Part shown: in pieces, positions 1-9,154 of the stretch | Layout of the letters: each line of letters opens with the position of its first letter | How positions within the stretch are numbered: position 1 is the first letter of the stretch | Translations under genes and position numbers: made by a program | Source of the DNA: Eimeria necatrix | Lineage: Eukaryota; Apicomplexa; Conoidasida; Eucoccidiorida; Eimeriidae | Direction of reading: 5' to 3' | Length of the DNA stretch: 15,000 nt | NCBI RefSeq assembly: GCF_000499385.1 | Contig: NW_013655325.1 | Span: forward strand, 2,010-17,009 | The notes under the pieces: model-generated | The model's database searches: none | What the model was told of the DNA's origin: nothing | What the model saw: only the letters and a program-made list of their open reading frames with translations

Positions 1-159
1 CCCCAGGGGGGCCCTCGAGGTGGAGAAGTTTCGGAAGCCTTCTTGGGAGCCAGAGGAAGATGCAAAGGAGCTGTCGAGACACTCCAGAGTGTGGGGCCCC
101 ACAGATGAGAAGGAACGAAGGGGGGGAGACACCGGGGCCTCAGGAGACACTGCAGCAGG

Positions 160-198
<39 letters not shown>

Positions 199-283
199 GG
201 GCGGTGCTGGTGGGTCTACGCCTGGCTGGCTGTTTGTGTCTGCGGCGGAGACTGAGGCGGCTACAGCGGCCGGGTCGTGCTGC

Positions 284-334
<51 letters not shown>

Positions 335-659
335 AGCAGCAGCTGCTCGAGTTTGTCGTGGCAGTTTGCTGCTACTCGAACATCAAAAGGAAGCCGACGA
401 ACAACTATAATGCACTTTCCTTTAAAACTATTTACCCAACGCTCAGCAGCAAAAGAGGCCAAGTTGAGGGCCCTGGGGGCCCCCCCGGAGGGTACTTCTT
501 GCCACAAGGGGCGGGTCAGGGGGCCCCCCCGGGGCCCCTGGGGGCCCCCCGGGGGGCCCCCCCGGGGGCCCCCGGGGGGCCCCCCGTAGCGGCTTCTTTC
601 CTTGTCTTCGTAGCGCCCCAGACCCTCTGAGAAGAAGAGCCGCGCCCGTCTGCTGCTGG

Positions 660-698
<39 letters not shown>

Positions 699-857
699 TG
701 CTGAGCGCGGTGGCGTGGCGCAGCCCGTGCAGCAGCAGCTGCTGCCGCTGCTGCTGCGGCAGCCGCTGCTGCTGCTGCTGCTGCTGCTGCCAGTGAGAAA
801 GGCATGCGCTGTCTGCTGAGGCCCCCCGCTCCCGAGACCTGCAGGGGCCCCCCCCTT

Positions 858-897
<40 letters not shown>

Positions 898-1005
898 GTC
901 GCTCAGCAGCTGCTCGGAGCTTCCTCGGACACTTGCGGGGGCAGAGTCGCCGCAGCCACACAGTGGGTGGCCATCAGCTGCTGCTGCTCCTGCTGCAGCT
1001 GCTGC

Positions 1006-1036
<31 letters not shown>

Positions 1037-1405
1037 CCTAGAGACGCGAAGCCACGAGCAAGGCTGCTGCTGCTGTCCCCAGCAGCAGGTCCTGCTGCAC
1101 CTGCTGCGCTTGCCGGGCCTGCTGCTGTTCCTGCTGTTTCTGCTGCTGCTGCTGCTGCTGTTTGTGCTGCTGCTGCTGCTGCTGCTGGCGCGCTCTGAGA
1201 TACTGGCGAGCAGCGCCTGTGTTGGGCTTCCCCTTGTTGCTGCTGCTGCAGCTCCCGCTGCTGCGGCTCCTGCTGCTGCGGCTCCTGCTGCTGCGGCTCC
1301 TGCTGCTGCGGCTGCTGTTGCTCCTGCAGCTGCTGCGGCTGGTGCTGCTGCTGGTCTTGCAGCTCCTGCTGTTGCTGCTGCTGCGGCTGCTGCTGCTGCT
1401 GGTCT

Positions 1406-1458
<53 letters not shown>

Positions 1459-1867
1459 AGCAGCAACGCCAAGGTTCAGGGAGAACCTGCCGTTGTTAGC
1501 TGCGCGCAGCACCTGCAGCTGCTGCTCCAGTTCTGCTGCTGCGAGCCCGCTTGCTGCCTGCTGCGCCTTTTGCTGCTGCTGCTGCTGCTGCTGCAGCGGG
1601 AAGGCCAGCAGCTCCGGAGGCAGCGGAGCTCCCAGGGGAGGGAGAACAGCAGCAGAAGAGGCCCTGCGAGCAACTGCTGCTGCTGCTGCTGCTTCGGAGA
1701 CTGCTGTTTGCACTGAGGCGCTGCGGGGGCCCCTGCTGCAGTGCTGCAGCAGCCCTGCTGCAGCAGCTGTGGGGCCCCACAGCGAAGACACAGGAGACAG
1801 ACACTGCAGCAGAGGGCCCCGCGGAGACAGCTGCCGGCCCCTGCTGCTGCTGCCTTTCTGCTGACGG

Positions 1868-1902
<35 letters not shown>

Positions 1903-1967
1903 GGAGGCGTGCAAGCTGGAGGAGACTGGCGGAGCCTCAGAAGCAGCAGGTTTAGCTGCTGCTGCGT

Positions 1968-2004
<37 letters not shown>

Positions 2005-2078
2005 TTTTGCTGCTGCTGCAGCACCAACTGCTGGTGCTGACCGAGTAGCGGCCTTCTCAAGCCCCGTAGAAGAACCCT

Positions 2079-2116
<38 letters not shown>

Positions 2117-2396
2117 CTGCTGCTACCACTCCTGTTGCTGCTGCTTCCGATTGCTGCTGCAGCATTCTGTTCTGCTCCCCTGCCGCCGCTGCCGCCATCT
2201 GCAGGTGCAGCAGGAGCAGCAGCAGGAGCAGCAGCAGGAGCAGCAGCAGGAACAGCAGCAGGAGCAGCAGCAGGAGCAGCAGCAGGAGCAGCAGCAGGAG
2301 CAGCAGGAGCAGCAGAAGAAGCAGCAGCAGCTCTGCCAAGCAGCCGCGAGGAGCTCCGAAGAGGTGCTGCCTCCCTCTGCGAACTGCGGGGGGCCT

Positions 2397-2454
<58 letters not shown>

Positions 2455-2853
2455 CGCCTGCGGAGCCTCACCCAGTTGCAGTCTTCTGCTTCTGCTGCTG
2501 CTGTTGCTGTTGCTGCTGCTGCTGCTGGAAAGGCCGATGCTGCTGCTCTTCAGCAACGCTGTAGGGGAGACTGAGTCATTCGCATCTTGCTGCTGCTGCT
2601 GCTGCAGCAGCTCCTGCTGCTGCTGCAGCTGCTGCTGCTGCTGCTGCAACTGCTGCAGCTGCTGCTGCAGCCGGTGGTGGTGGTGGTGCTGCTGCTGCTG
2701 CTGCGCTGCTGCGTCTGCGTTGAAGGCTGCAGCAAACCCTTCTCTGGGAGCAGCAGCAGCACTGCGGTGGCGCTGCAGCTGCAGCAGCAAGTTGCTGCTG
2801 CGAGGAGACGGCAAGGGGCCCGCAGAGACACTTCGAGGTGCTGTGGGAGCAGA

Positions 2854-2903
<50 letters not shown>

Positions 2904-3006
2904 TGGCGTTATGAGTGTTTAGCTTGGCCACAAGCTCTTCTTCCGCTGCTGCTGGTGCTGCTGCTGGTGCTGCTGCTTCTTTTGCTGGTGCTGTCGTTGT
3001 TCCTGC

Positions 3007-3056
<50 letters not shown>

Positions 3057-3273
3057 CTAGGCCAGACTCGTTGAGACTTCCGGGTTGGTTCTTGTCGGAA
3101 AATGCTGTCTGCTGCTGCTGCTGTTGCTGCAGTTGCTGCAACTGCCTTAGCTGCTGCTGCTGCTGCTGTTGCTGCTGCTGCAGCAGCTGCTCCAGCCGCT
3201 GCTCCTCCAGCGTCTGCTGCACTTTCTCTTGCTGCAGAGGTAAGACGCCATCAAAACTAAATCTCCGCTTCTC

Positions 3274-3307
<34 letters not shown>

Positions 3308-3427
3308 ATTTGCTGCAGCTGCTGCAGCTGCTGCAACTGCTGCTGCAGCTGCGGCCGTTGCTGCTGCTGCCACGTCTGCTGCGCTGGAGCCGCCGAGGGA
3401 GGCAACATCCCGCAGGCCCCGTGTTGT

Positions 3428-3469
<42 letters not shown>

Positions 3470-3771
3470 AGATGCTGCTGCAGGGCTTGATGCTGCAGAT
3501 GCTGCTGCAGAGCTTGATGCTGCGCTTCCTGCTGCTGCTGGCTCAGCTGCTGCTGCTGTTCAAGCTGAAGTTGCTGGGAAAATCCCCGCAGCAGCTGCTG
3601 TTGATGCTGCTGCTGCACTTGCTGCTGCAGTAAATGCGGGGGCTGCTGCTGCAGCCACTGAGGCTCTTGCTGCTGCAGCAGCTGCTGCTGCTGCTGCGGC
3701 AGCTGCAGCACCTCGTGACCAGGTGCTGTGTAGCGATGAGGCGGCGGCGCCGTTTGCTGCCATTGCTGTTG

Positions 3772-3808
<37 letters not shown>

Positions 3809-4490
3809 AGCTCTTCCTGGAGCTGCTGCAGCTGCTGCTGATTCTCAATTAGGCGAGGCAGCAAAATGTTTTGGGGTTGGGTCCTGCTGCCAAAGTGGGC
3901 TGTGCCAAGCAGCAGCGGCTCCTGCTGCTGCTGCTGCTGCGATTCCGGTTGTCGTTGCTGCTGCTGCTGCTGCTGCTGCTGCAGCAACTGGCATTCCAGC
4001 TCTTGGTTGCCAAGCAGCTGCTGCTGGATTCCCTGCTGCAGTGAACTCTGTCGAATGGGAGCAGCAGCAAGCGGCTGCTGCCCTGTCAAGGCTTGTCGTG
4101 CTGCCTGCTGCTGCTGCTGTAGCTGCTGCTGCTGCAGCTGCTGCTGCTGTAGCTGCTGCTGCTGTAGCCGCTGCTGCTGTAGCCGCTGCTGCTGCAGCTG
4201 TTGCTGCTGCAGCTGTTGCTGCTGCAGCTGTTGCTGCTGCAGCTGTTGCTGCTGCAGCTCTTGCTGCTGCAGCTCTTGCTGCTGCAGCTCTTGCTGCTGC
4301 AGCTGTTGCTGCTGCAGCTCTTGCTGCTGCAGCTCTTGCCGCTGCAGCTGCTGCTGCTGCAGCTGCTGCTGCTGCAGCTGCTGTTGCTGCTGCTGCAGCT
4401 GCTGTTGCTGCTGCAGTGGTTGTTCTGCCCATTGCTGCGACTGCATCAAATAGTGCTGCGGATCAGAGAGGACTTCGCGAATGGCGCGGG

Positions 4491-4525
<35 letters not shown>

Positions 4526-4643
4526 GTCCCTGGAGGGGTCAGTGCGAATGGAGCAGCAGCAGCAGCAGCGGCAGCAGCAGAAGCATCAATAGTTGGAGGC
4601 GCTTCCGCCCTCTGTTGTAGCATTTGCGGCTGCAGCGGCAGCG

Positions 4644-4686
<43 letters not shown>

Positions 4687-4881
4687 AGATTGCACGGGAC
4701 GCGACTCATAGCTCAGCGGCAGACCCATAGAAAAAGGAGCATCCCGTGCTGCGGCCGCGGGAGTTGAAGGTGCAGCAGCAGCAGCAGCAGCTGCTGCTGC
4801 TGCTGCTGCTGCTGCGTCAGTTGCTGCAGGGGCGGTCCCCCCAGCAGCAGGCAAAGCCTGATCCGCTGGTGTATCCTCCAT
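1..4881 (-). CDS. Giant Gln/Ala/Ser-rich protein, N-terminal 1,627 residues, partial at left edge
   Basis: Reading the minus strand in the frame whose codons cover plus positions 1-3, 4-6 and so on, I find no stop from 5007 down to 1. The first in-frame stop upstream is TAA at 5010-5008. The ATG at 4881 is the first ATG after the AT-rich intergenic DNA, so I chose it; an upstream exon cannot be excluded. The protein begins MEDTPADQALPAAGG. Long Gln, Ala and Ser runs are joined by ordinary-looking linkers, for example APFSMGLPLSYESRPVQ (48-64), TRAIREVLSDPQHYLMQ (131-147), EKRRFSFDGVL (537-547), PLQQEKVQQTLEEQRLEQLL (548-567), EELVAKLNTHNAK (648-660) and GKCIIVVRRLPFDVRV (1488-1503). Residues about 161-262 are LQQQQ/LQQQE pentads that could form a helix or coiled coil. 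No signal peptide or membrane segment is seen. Function is unknown. The region near residue 1490 weakly resembles the start of a GT20 (trehalose-phosphate synthase) domain. Alternative readings on either strand give poly-Leu or poly-Cys and are frequently interrupted. Confidence 0.8.
478..592. repeat. GGGGCCCC-rich palindromic low-complexity tract
   Basis: Runs of G and C alternate as GGGGCCCC-type palindromes. In the giant minus-strand frame they read as Gly/Pro/Arg (PPGGPRGG-like). Similar tracts occur at 7564-7675 inside exon 1 of the OMPDC-like gene and at 14946-15000, so this is a dispersed repeat class. Confidence 0.7.
1252..1311 (-). repeat. 15-bp minisatellite coding for PQQQE
   Basis: Four near-identical 15-bp units (plus strand CTCCTGCTGCTGCGG) lie in the giant minus-strand frame and read as Pro-Gln-Gln-Gln-Glu. 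It is a second, independent pentad repeat in the same protein. Confidence 0.75.
2205..2318 (-). repeat. 12-bp minisatellite coding for Ala-Ala-Ala-Pro
   Basis: Plus-strand units of AGCAGCAGGAGC are tandemly repeated, with one AAC-bearing variant that gives Val. In the giant minus-strand frame they read as AAAP tetrapeptides. The array sits between unique linkers and keeps the frame. Confidence 0.75.
4096..4400 (-). repeat. 15-bp minisatellite coding for LQQQQ/LQQQE pentads
   Basis: About twenty tandem 15-bp units lie inside the giant minus-strand gene. On the plus strand the commonest form is TTGCTGCTGCAGCTG, near-perfect from 4201 to about 4335, with variants ending CTC (Glu) or carrying TAG for CAG (Leu, CTA) or CCG (Arg). 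The units translate as pentapeptides with Leu at a fixed place and Gln, Glu or Arg elsewhere. Synonymous and conservative variants among units suggest that it is translated. Confidence 0.85.
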
Positions 4882-5478
4882 TCTTGAGGAATAGTTGCTG
4901 TTGCTGTTGCTGCTGCTGCTGCTGCGTGCAGTGCTGCTGCTGCTTCCGCTGCTGCTGCTGCTGCGCAGCCGCAAGTGACCCTGTGAGCCGCACTGCGCGC
5001 ACAGCCGTTATTGGCGCTTCTATTTCTTCTTTTTAATTTAATTTTGAAATAAATTAGTCAATTAATTCGGAAAAAGAAGATATTTAATGGAAAGAAGGTC
5101 TCAAACGCCGCAGACAACAGCGCCGCCAGCAGCACGCAGACCACTGGTCACCAGGGTCTGCTTCGGGGCTGGAGCATTTGCTTCTTTTTGCTGCCACAAT
5201 TAATTAATATTGATAATATTAATTAATTAATTAATTAATTAATTAATTAATTAATTAAATGTAATTAATGAATTCAAATGCACTGATTGACAAAAGAGCA
5301 GCAGAGCAGGAAGCTCCTGGACCTGCCTATACACCCCGCGGGCGCGCCCCGCCCAGCTTTTCGCCCAAAGGCTCGTTTCAGCTTTTTGTTGAAATCTTTT
5401 TAATTTAAATATTTAAAAATTAAATTAAATTAAAAAAAGAGTTTTATAAAAGTATTTTAGTTGAATTAAAACAGTTTT
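4882..5478. other. AT-rich intergenic DNA, probable promoter region of the giant minus-strand gene
   Basis: From 4882 to about 5007 there is GC-rich CTG/CAG sequence, probably 5' untranslated leader of the minus-strand gene. From about 5025 to 5478 the DNA is mostly AT-rich, with a moderately GC-rich island near 5100-5190 and another near 5320-5370. I see no supported gene and no specific promoter motif. Confidence 0.5.
5219..5259. repeat. (AATT)n microsatellite
   Basis: About ten tandem AATT/TTAA tetranucleotides, a self-complementary array capable of cruciform extrusion, in the intergenic DNA upstream of the giant minus-strand gene. Confidence 0.9.
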
Positions 5479-5925
5479 TTGTGCTGCACGCACAAGAGTC
5501 GCCGGTGTGCACTTCAGCTTTTCTGCTTTTGTTCGGTGACGAAGAGTTTGCTGCTGCAGCAGACTAAGAGGCGCAGCAGCAGCAGCAGTAGTAGCAGTGG
5601 CTGCAGCAGCAGCAGCAGTAGTAGCAGTGGCTGCAGCAGCAGCAGCAGTAGTAGCAGTGGCTGCAGCAGCAGCAGCAGCAGTAGTAGCAGTGGCTGCAGC
5701 AGCAGCGGCAGCCGAGCTGCAGCTACTGCAGCAGCAGCAGCAATAGGAGCTTCAGAATCACCCGCAGCAACAGCAGCTGCAACAGCAGCTGCAGCTGCAG
5801 CTGCAGCAGCAGCTGCAGCTGCAGCAGCAACTGCAGCCTCCATGTACTGCTGCTGCTACTGCTACTACAATTACTGCTGCAGCTGCTGCTACTATCACTA
5901 CTACTTCTGCTGTTGCTGCTGCTTG

Positions 5926-5962
<37 letters not shown>

Positions 5963-5985
5963 GCTGACAGTAATCCTGTTTGCCA
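5479..5985 (+). other. CAG/CTG repeat island, possible plus-strand exon(s)
   Basis: A GC-rich island flanked by AT-rich DNA. From about 5560 to 5842 the plus strand carries CAG-type repeats; from 5843 onward it carries CTG-type repeats. A plausible plus-strand coding stretch is open from 5747 to 5985. It reads QNHPQQQQLQQQ, then QPPCTAAATATTIT, then an Ala run ending GADSNPVCQ, and is followed directly by GTGTGA, which could be a splice donor. A TAG at 5744-5746 precedes it, so it would need an upstream acceptor, and none is convincing. A Ser-rich plus frame (5479-5967) and antisense frames are also open. I cannot choose firmly, so this may be one exon, several, or non-coding repeat. Confidence 0.3.
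5572..5693. repeat. 30-bp minisatellite, four copies
   Basis: Four tandem units of a 30-bp sequence made of CTGCAGCAGCAGCAGCAG followed by TAGTAGCAGTGG. The last copy is 33 bp, with one extra CAG. The identical interruptions show that the whole unit was duplicated rather than single triplets expanding independently. Confidence 0.9.
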
Positions 5986-7375
5986 GGTGTGAAGACAAAA
6001 CAAATAAAAGTAAATTGACATTAAATTAAAATGCCATTTTCGAACTTGGAGAGAGAAAAGCATTTAACAGATAATAAAAGGATAAAAAGGAAATTAAAAA
6101 TGAATTAATTTGAACAGCAATATTAAAAAGAAACAGAAAAAGCGCATTAACAATGTCTTCTCTTTGCCTCCTCCTTGACTTTATTTTAACTTTTTTATTC
6201 TGAATAAAAAGCCATCAAATGCACTTTTTAATTCTGTGCATATCTTCGCGAAAAGAAAGAAAATAAAAGCAAAAAAGAATCCAAAAGTATCTTTTATTTG
6301 GCATATTATTTGAAGTGACCTTTGGGTTACTTCATTTCTTAAAATGTTTTATTTCTTTCATTCATTTCCAGGCTGCAGTGTACATACACCGGAAAACCAG
6401 AAAGCCAAAAAATCCGAAAAGCTGAAGTGCGCTGAGCTGTACATACACCGGAACTGCGCAGGCGTTTTTTGCGGATTTTGTGGTGTATGTACACCACCGA
6501 GTAAACACCAAAATGTTGCAAATTGGACTTCAAGTGTTACATTATTTTATGCTTTAGAGAGTCTATAAATAGACTAGAAATAAATAAATATTTGAAAAGA
6601 TAAATTAAATATCCTTTTTGCATGTTGCATGCACTTTAGGCTGTTTGTTGGCCACAAGGCCCCAAAAGCCGCAGCAAAGAAGGCGCACTTTTCGCAGCTT
6701 TTAATGAAAATAAAAACAATAAATAATAAAAAAACATTAAAGAAGAAAAAGACAAAAAGAAAGAACTAAAAATTCCCCACAATGGGCTCATGGATCGCCA
6801 TTTCCATTTTGGGCATTTTGCAAGATACACTTCGCGTTCAGGTGTCTGTACACTCGAAGCAAGGTGTCTATTCTGTAATTCGCAGAAAGCATTTAAATTC
6901 AAATCTTTTTTTCATTTAATTTAAAGAGACAAAATGGAAAATAAAAGATATTTAAAATGTTTGGATCATGGCCTAAAATGCCCTTTTGCATGAGGGCCGG
7001 TGTAATTTCAAGAAAAGTCCAAAAGTGCGGGAGAGGGGGCCAGCGGTGGTTTTTGCTCTTTTTGGCGTTTTTTTTCGAAATATTTGAATTTATTGAATTA
7101 ATTAAATTAAAATTTATAAATTTAATTAAATAAAAAGAATTAATTCGCTTTTTTCGAGCCAGTTGCTCGATTTTGCCTCTTCTCTGTCCTGCTGCCGGCG
7201 TGAGGCTGCGGGGCCCCACAGCAGCTAGCTCGAGTTGGGGTTGTTTTTCTCCGTTTGAAAAGCACTAAATGGAATAAAATAAATAAAAATAAATTAATTT
7301 GAATTTAATTTAATTAATTTCCCCAATCTGCGCGCGCAGATACACCGGAAGCCTCTGCGCCGACTCCGGCGTTGA
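5986..7375. other. AT-rich region without a supported gene
   Basis: Mostly A and T with short GC-richer patches at 6370-6520, 6640-6700, 6780-6890, 6990-7060 and 7180-7250. Small open frames exist on both strands, but they cross AT-rich DNA and show no recognisable domain. The GC-richer patches at 6378-6495 and 6841-6853 contain copies of the GGTGTAYGTACACC-like motif. Confidence 0.5.
6378..6495. repeat. Cluster of three GTGTACATACACC-type motifs
   Basis: Copies at 6378-6390 (GTGTACATACACC), 6438-6449 (TGTACATACACC) and 6482-6495 (GGTGTATGTACACC, the opposite orientation). The first two are followed by GGAA. The same motif recurs at 6841, 7339 (partial), 7376-7428 and 8078. Confidence 0.75.
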
Positions 7376-7428
7376 GGTGTATGTACACCTGGGAGGTGAG
7401 TGTACACCTGGCGAGGTGTACGTACACC
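7376..7428. promoter_or_regulatory. Three spaced GGTGTAYGTACACC palindromes upstream of the OMPDC-like start
   Basis: GGTGTATGTACACC at 7376-7389, GGTGAGTGTACACC at 7395-7408 and GGTGTACGTACACC at 7415-7428, the last a perfect 14-bp palindrome. Start-to-start spacing is 19 and 20 bp, about two helical turns, and the array ends 65 bp before the ATG at 7494. This arrangement is typical of sites for a dimeric DNA-binding protein. The regulatory role is inference; the repeats themselves are certain. Confidence 0.55.
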
Positions 7429-7493
7429 TGGGAGCCCCCGCACCACAACAAAGCCATTTCAACTCCAAATTTTTCCGCTTTTCTTCCAAAAGC

Positions 7494-9053
7494 ATGCAGA
7501 GCAGTTCCAGTCTTCTCCCGCTGCTCTCTGGGGCTGAGCCTGCCCTTTGTTTGGCGCTAAGTCCCCCTCTATGGGGGCCCCCCTGCGATGTTGCCCGTGA
7601 GGGGCACTTGGGGGCCCCCTCGGGGGGCCCCCCGGAGGCTGGGGGGGCCCCGGGGGGCCCCCAGGGCCCCTGCAAAGCCTGCGGGGAACCCGCCTGCATC
7701 TGCGAAGTGCAGCAGCAGCTGCTGCAGGCCCTCGCTGCTGCAGCAGCAACAGGAAAGCTGCATGCAGTGCTGCTGGAAATGCCTTTCTACGAACAGTTTG
7801 GCCCGAAGGGCTTCAAGGTGCGCCGGCGGGGCTTTGGGGCTGCATGCGCATGCATTGGCGCATGCATACATGCGTGCATGCATGCATGTATGAGCAAGTG
7901 CATGCATGCATGCATGCATGCATGAATAAGTGCATGCATGCATGCACGCATGCATGGATAAGTGCATGCATGCATGCATGCATGCATGCATGCATGCATG
8001 CATGCATGCACGCATGAGCAAGTGCATGCATGCATGCATGCATTCATGGATAAGTGCATGCATGCATGCAAGCATGAGGTGTCTGTACACCCGAGAGGGC
8101 ATAGAGTGTACAGGCAGGTCGCAGCACGTCTGGGGTGTACAGGCAGCAAAGTGGGTTCTTTGGAAGCTGCTGACTTTGTTTTTTTTTTATTTTTTGAATT
8201 AAATCTTTTAAATTGGATTTATTTGTTTGAATTTAATTAATTTTGTTTTGTTTCTGCCCCCAGTTGCTGGAAAGAGTCGCCCAAACAGCCCATCCGCTGC
8301 CCCTCATCCTCGACGCCAAAAGGGGGGATATTGCAAACACAGCAAAGGCTTATGCCCGGGCCCTTTTTGGCGTTTTGGGGGTAAATTAAAAAAAAATAAA
8401 TAATTAATTTATTATTTAATTAATGCATTTTGGTCAATTAATTCAGAATTCAATTTGATTAATTGTAATTAATTAATTCATTTATTTGTTTATTGAATAA
8501 TTGATTAATTACAGTTATTCTATTGTCAACTAATTCGCCATTTACTTCATCATTTAACTCTTTGTTTAATTCATCAATTAATAATCCAAAAGTGAATTAT
8601 AAATAAATAATTTTAATTTAATTTCTTTCTTTCTTAAAAACTTCTTCAGTTTAATGCATTTCAAAGCGCCATCTCACGTCCTATTATTCATTCATTTCTT
8701 TTATTTATTTAATTTAATTATTTTATTTATTTAATTTTATTTTTTTATTTTGTTTTATTTTTTTTAGGCTGCTGCTGCTACTGTCAGCTGCTACATGGGA
8801 AGAGACTCAATAATTCCTTTTCTTTCTTTCAACAAAAGTGTTTTCGTTTTCGTCGAGTGTCTCCCTGCTGCTGCTGCTGCAGCAGCAGGACTAGCTGCTC
8901 TCAAGGGCTTTAAACCCCCTGCTGCTGCTGCTGCTGTTCCTGCTGCTGCTGCTGCTGCTGTTCCTGCTGCTGCTGCTGCTGCTGTGGATGCGGCTGCTGT
9001 GGGTGCGGCTGCCAAGACCGGTCAAGGAGCAGCAGCAGCTGCTGCCAAAACGG

Positions 9054-9085
<32 letters not shown>

Positions 9086-9121
9086 CCAGCAGTAGCAGCA
9101 GCAGCAGCAGCAGCAGATCCC

Positions 9122-9154
<33 letters not shown>

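Larger units (their letters stand above)
7818..8263 (+). other. Intron 1 of the OMPDC-like gene
   Basis: Donor AAG|GTGCGC at 7818 and acceptor TTTCTGCCCCCAG at 8263. Splicing joins FGPKGFK directly to LLERVAQTAHPLPLILDAK in phase 0, which is the expected order in OMPDC. The intron holds the TGCATGCA array and further GTGTACA motifs. Confidence 0.8.

Noticed and set aside
804..1716. Plus-strand poly-Leu and poly-Cys open frames over the CTG arrays, and similar ones to 4700
   Set aside because: They have no unique linkers of ordinary composition, overlap each other in several frames, and lie opposite the continuous minus-strand frame.
3845..4432. Minus-strand poly-Ala/Thr open frame
   Set aside because: It is an out-of-frame shadow of the pentad array in the giant minus-strand gene, whose Gln/Leu/Glu frame continues far beyond both ends.
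6339..7219. Small minus-strand open frames (6339-6533, 6636-6902, 6899-7219)
   Set aside because: They cross AT-rich DNA, contain the dispersed palindrome motif, and show no domain or consistent splice structure.
7841..8077. CRISPR-like array because of regular 32-bp spacing
   Set aside because: There are no unique spacers; the content is a tetranucleotide microsatellite in a eukaryotic intron.
7818..8240. Open frames of repeated Met-His-Ala-Cys on both strands
   Set aside because: They come from the (TGCA)n array, which lies in an intron removed to join two conserved OMPDC blocks.
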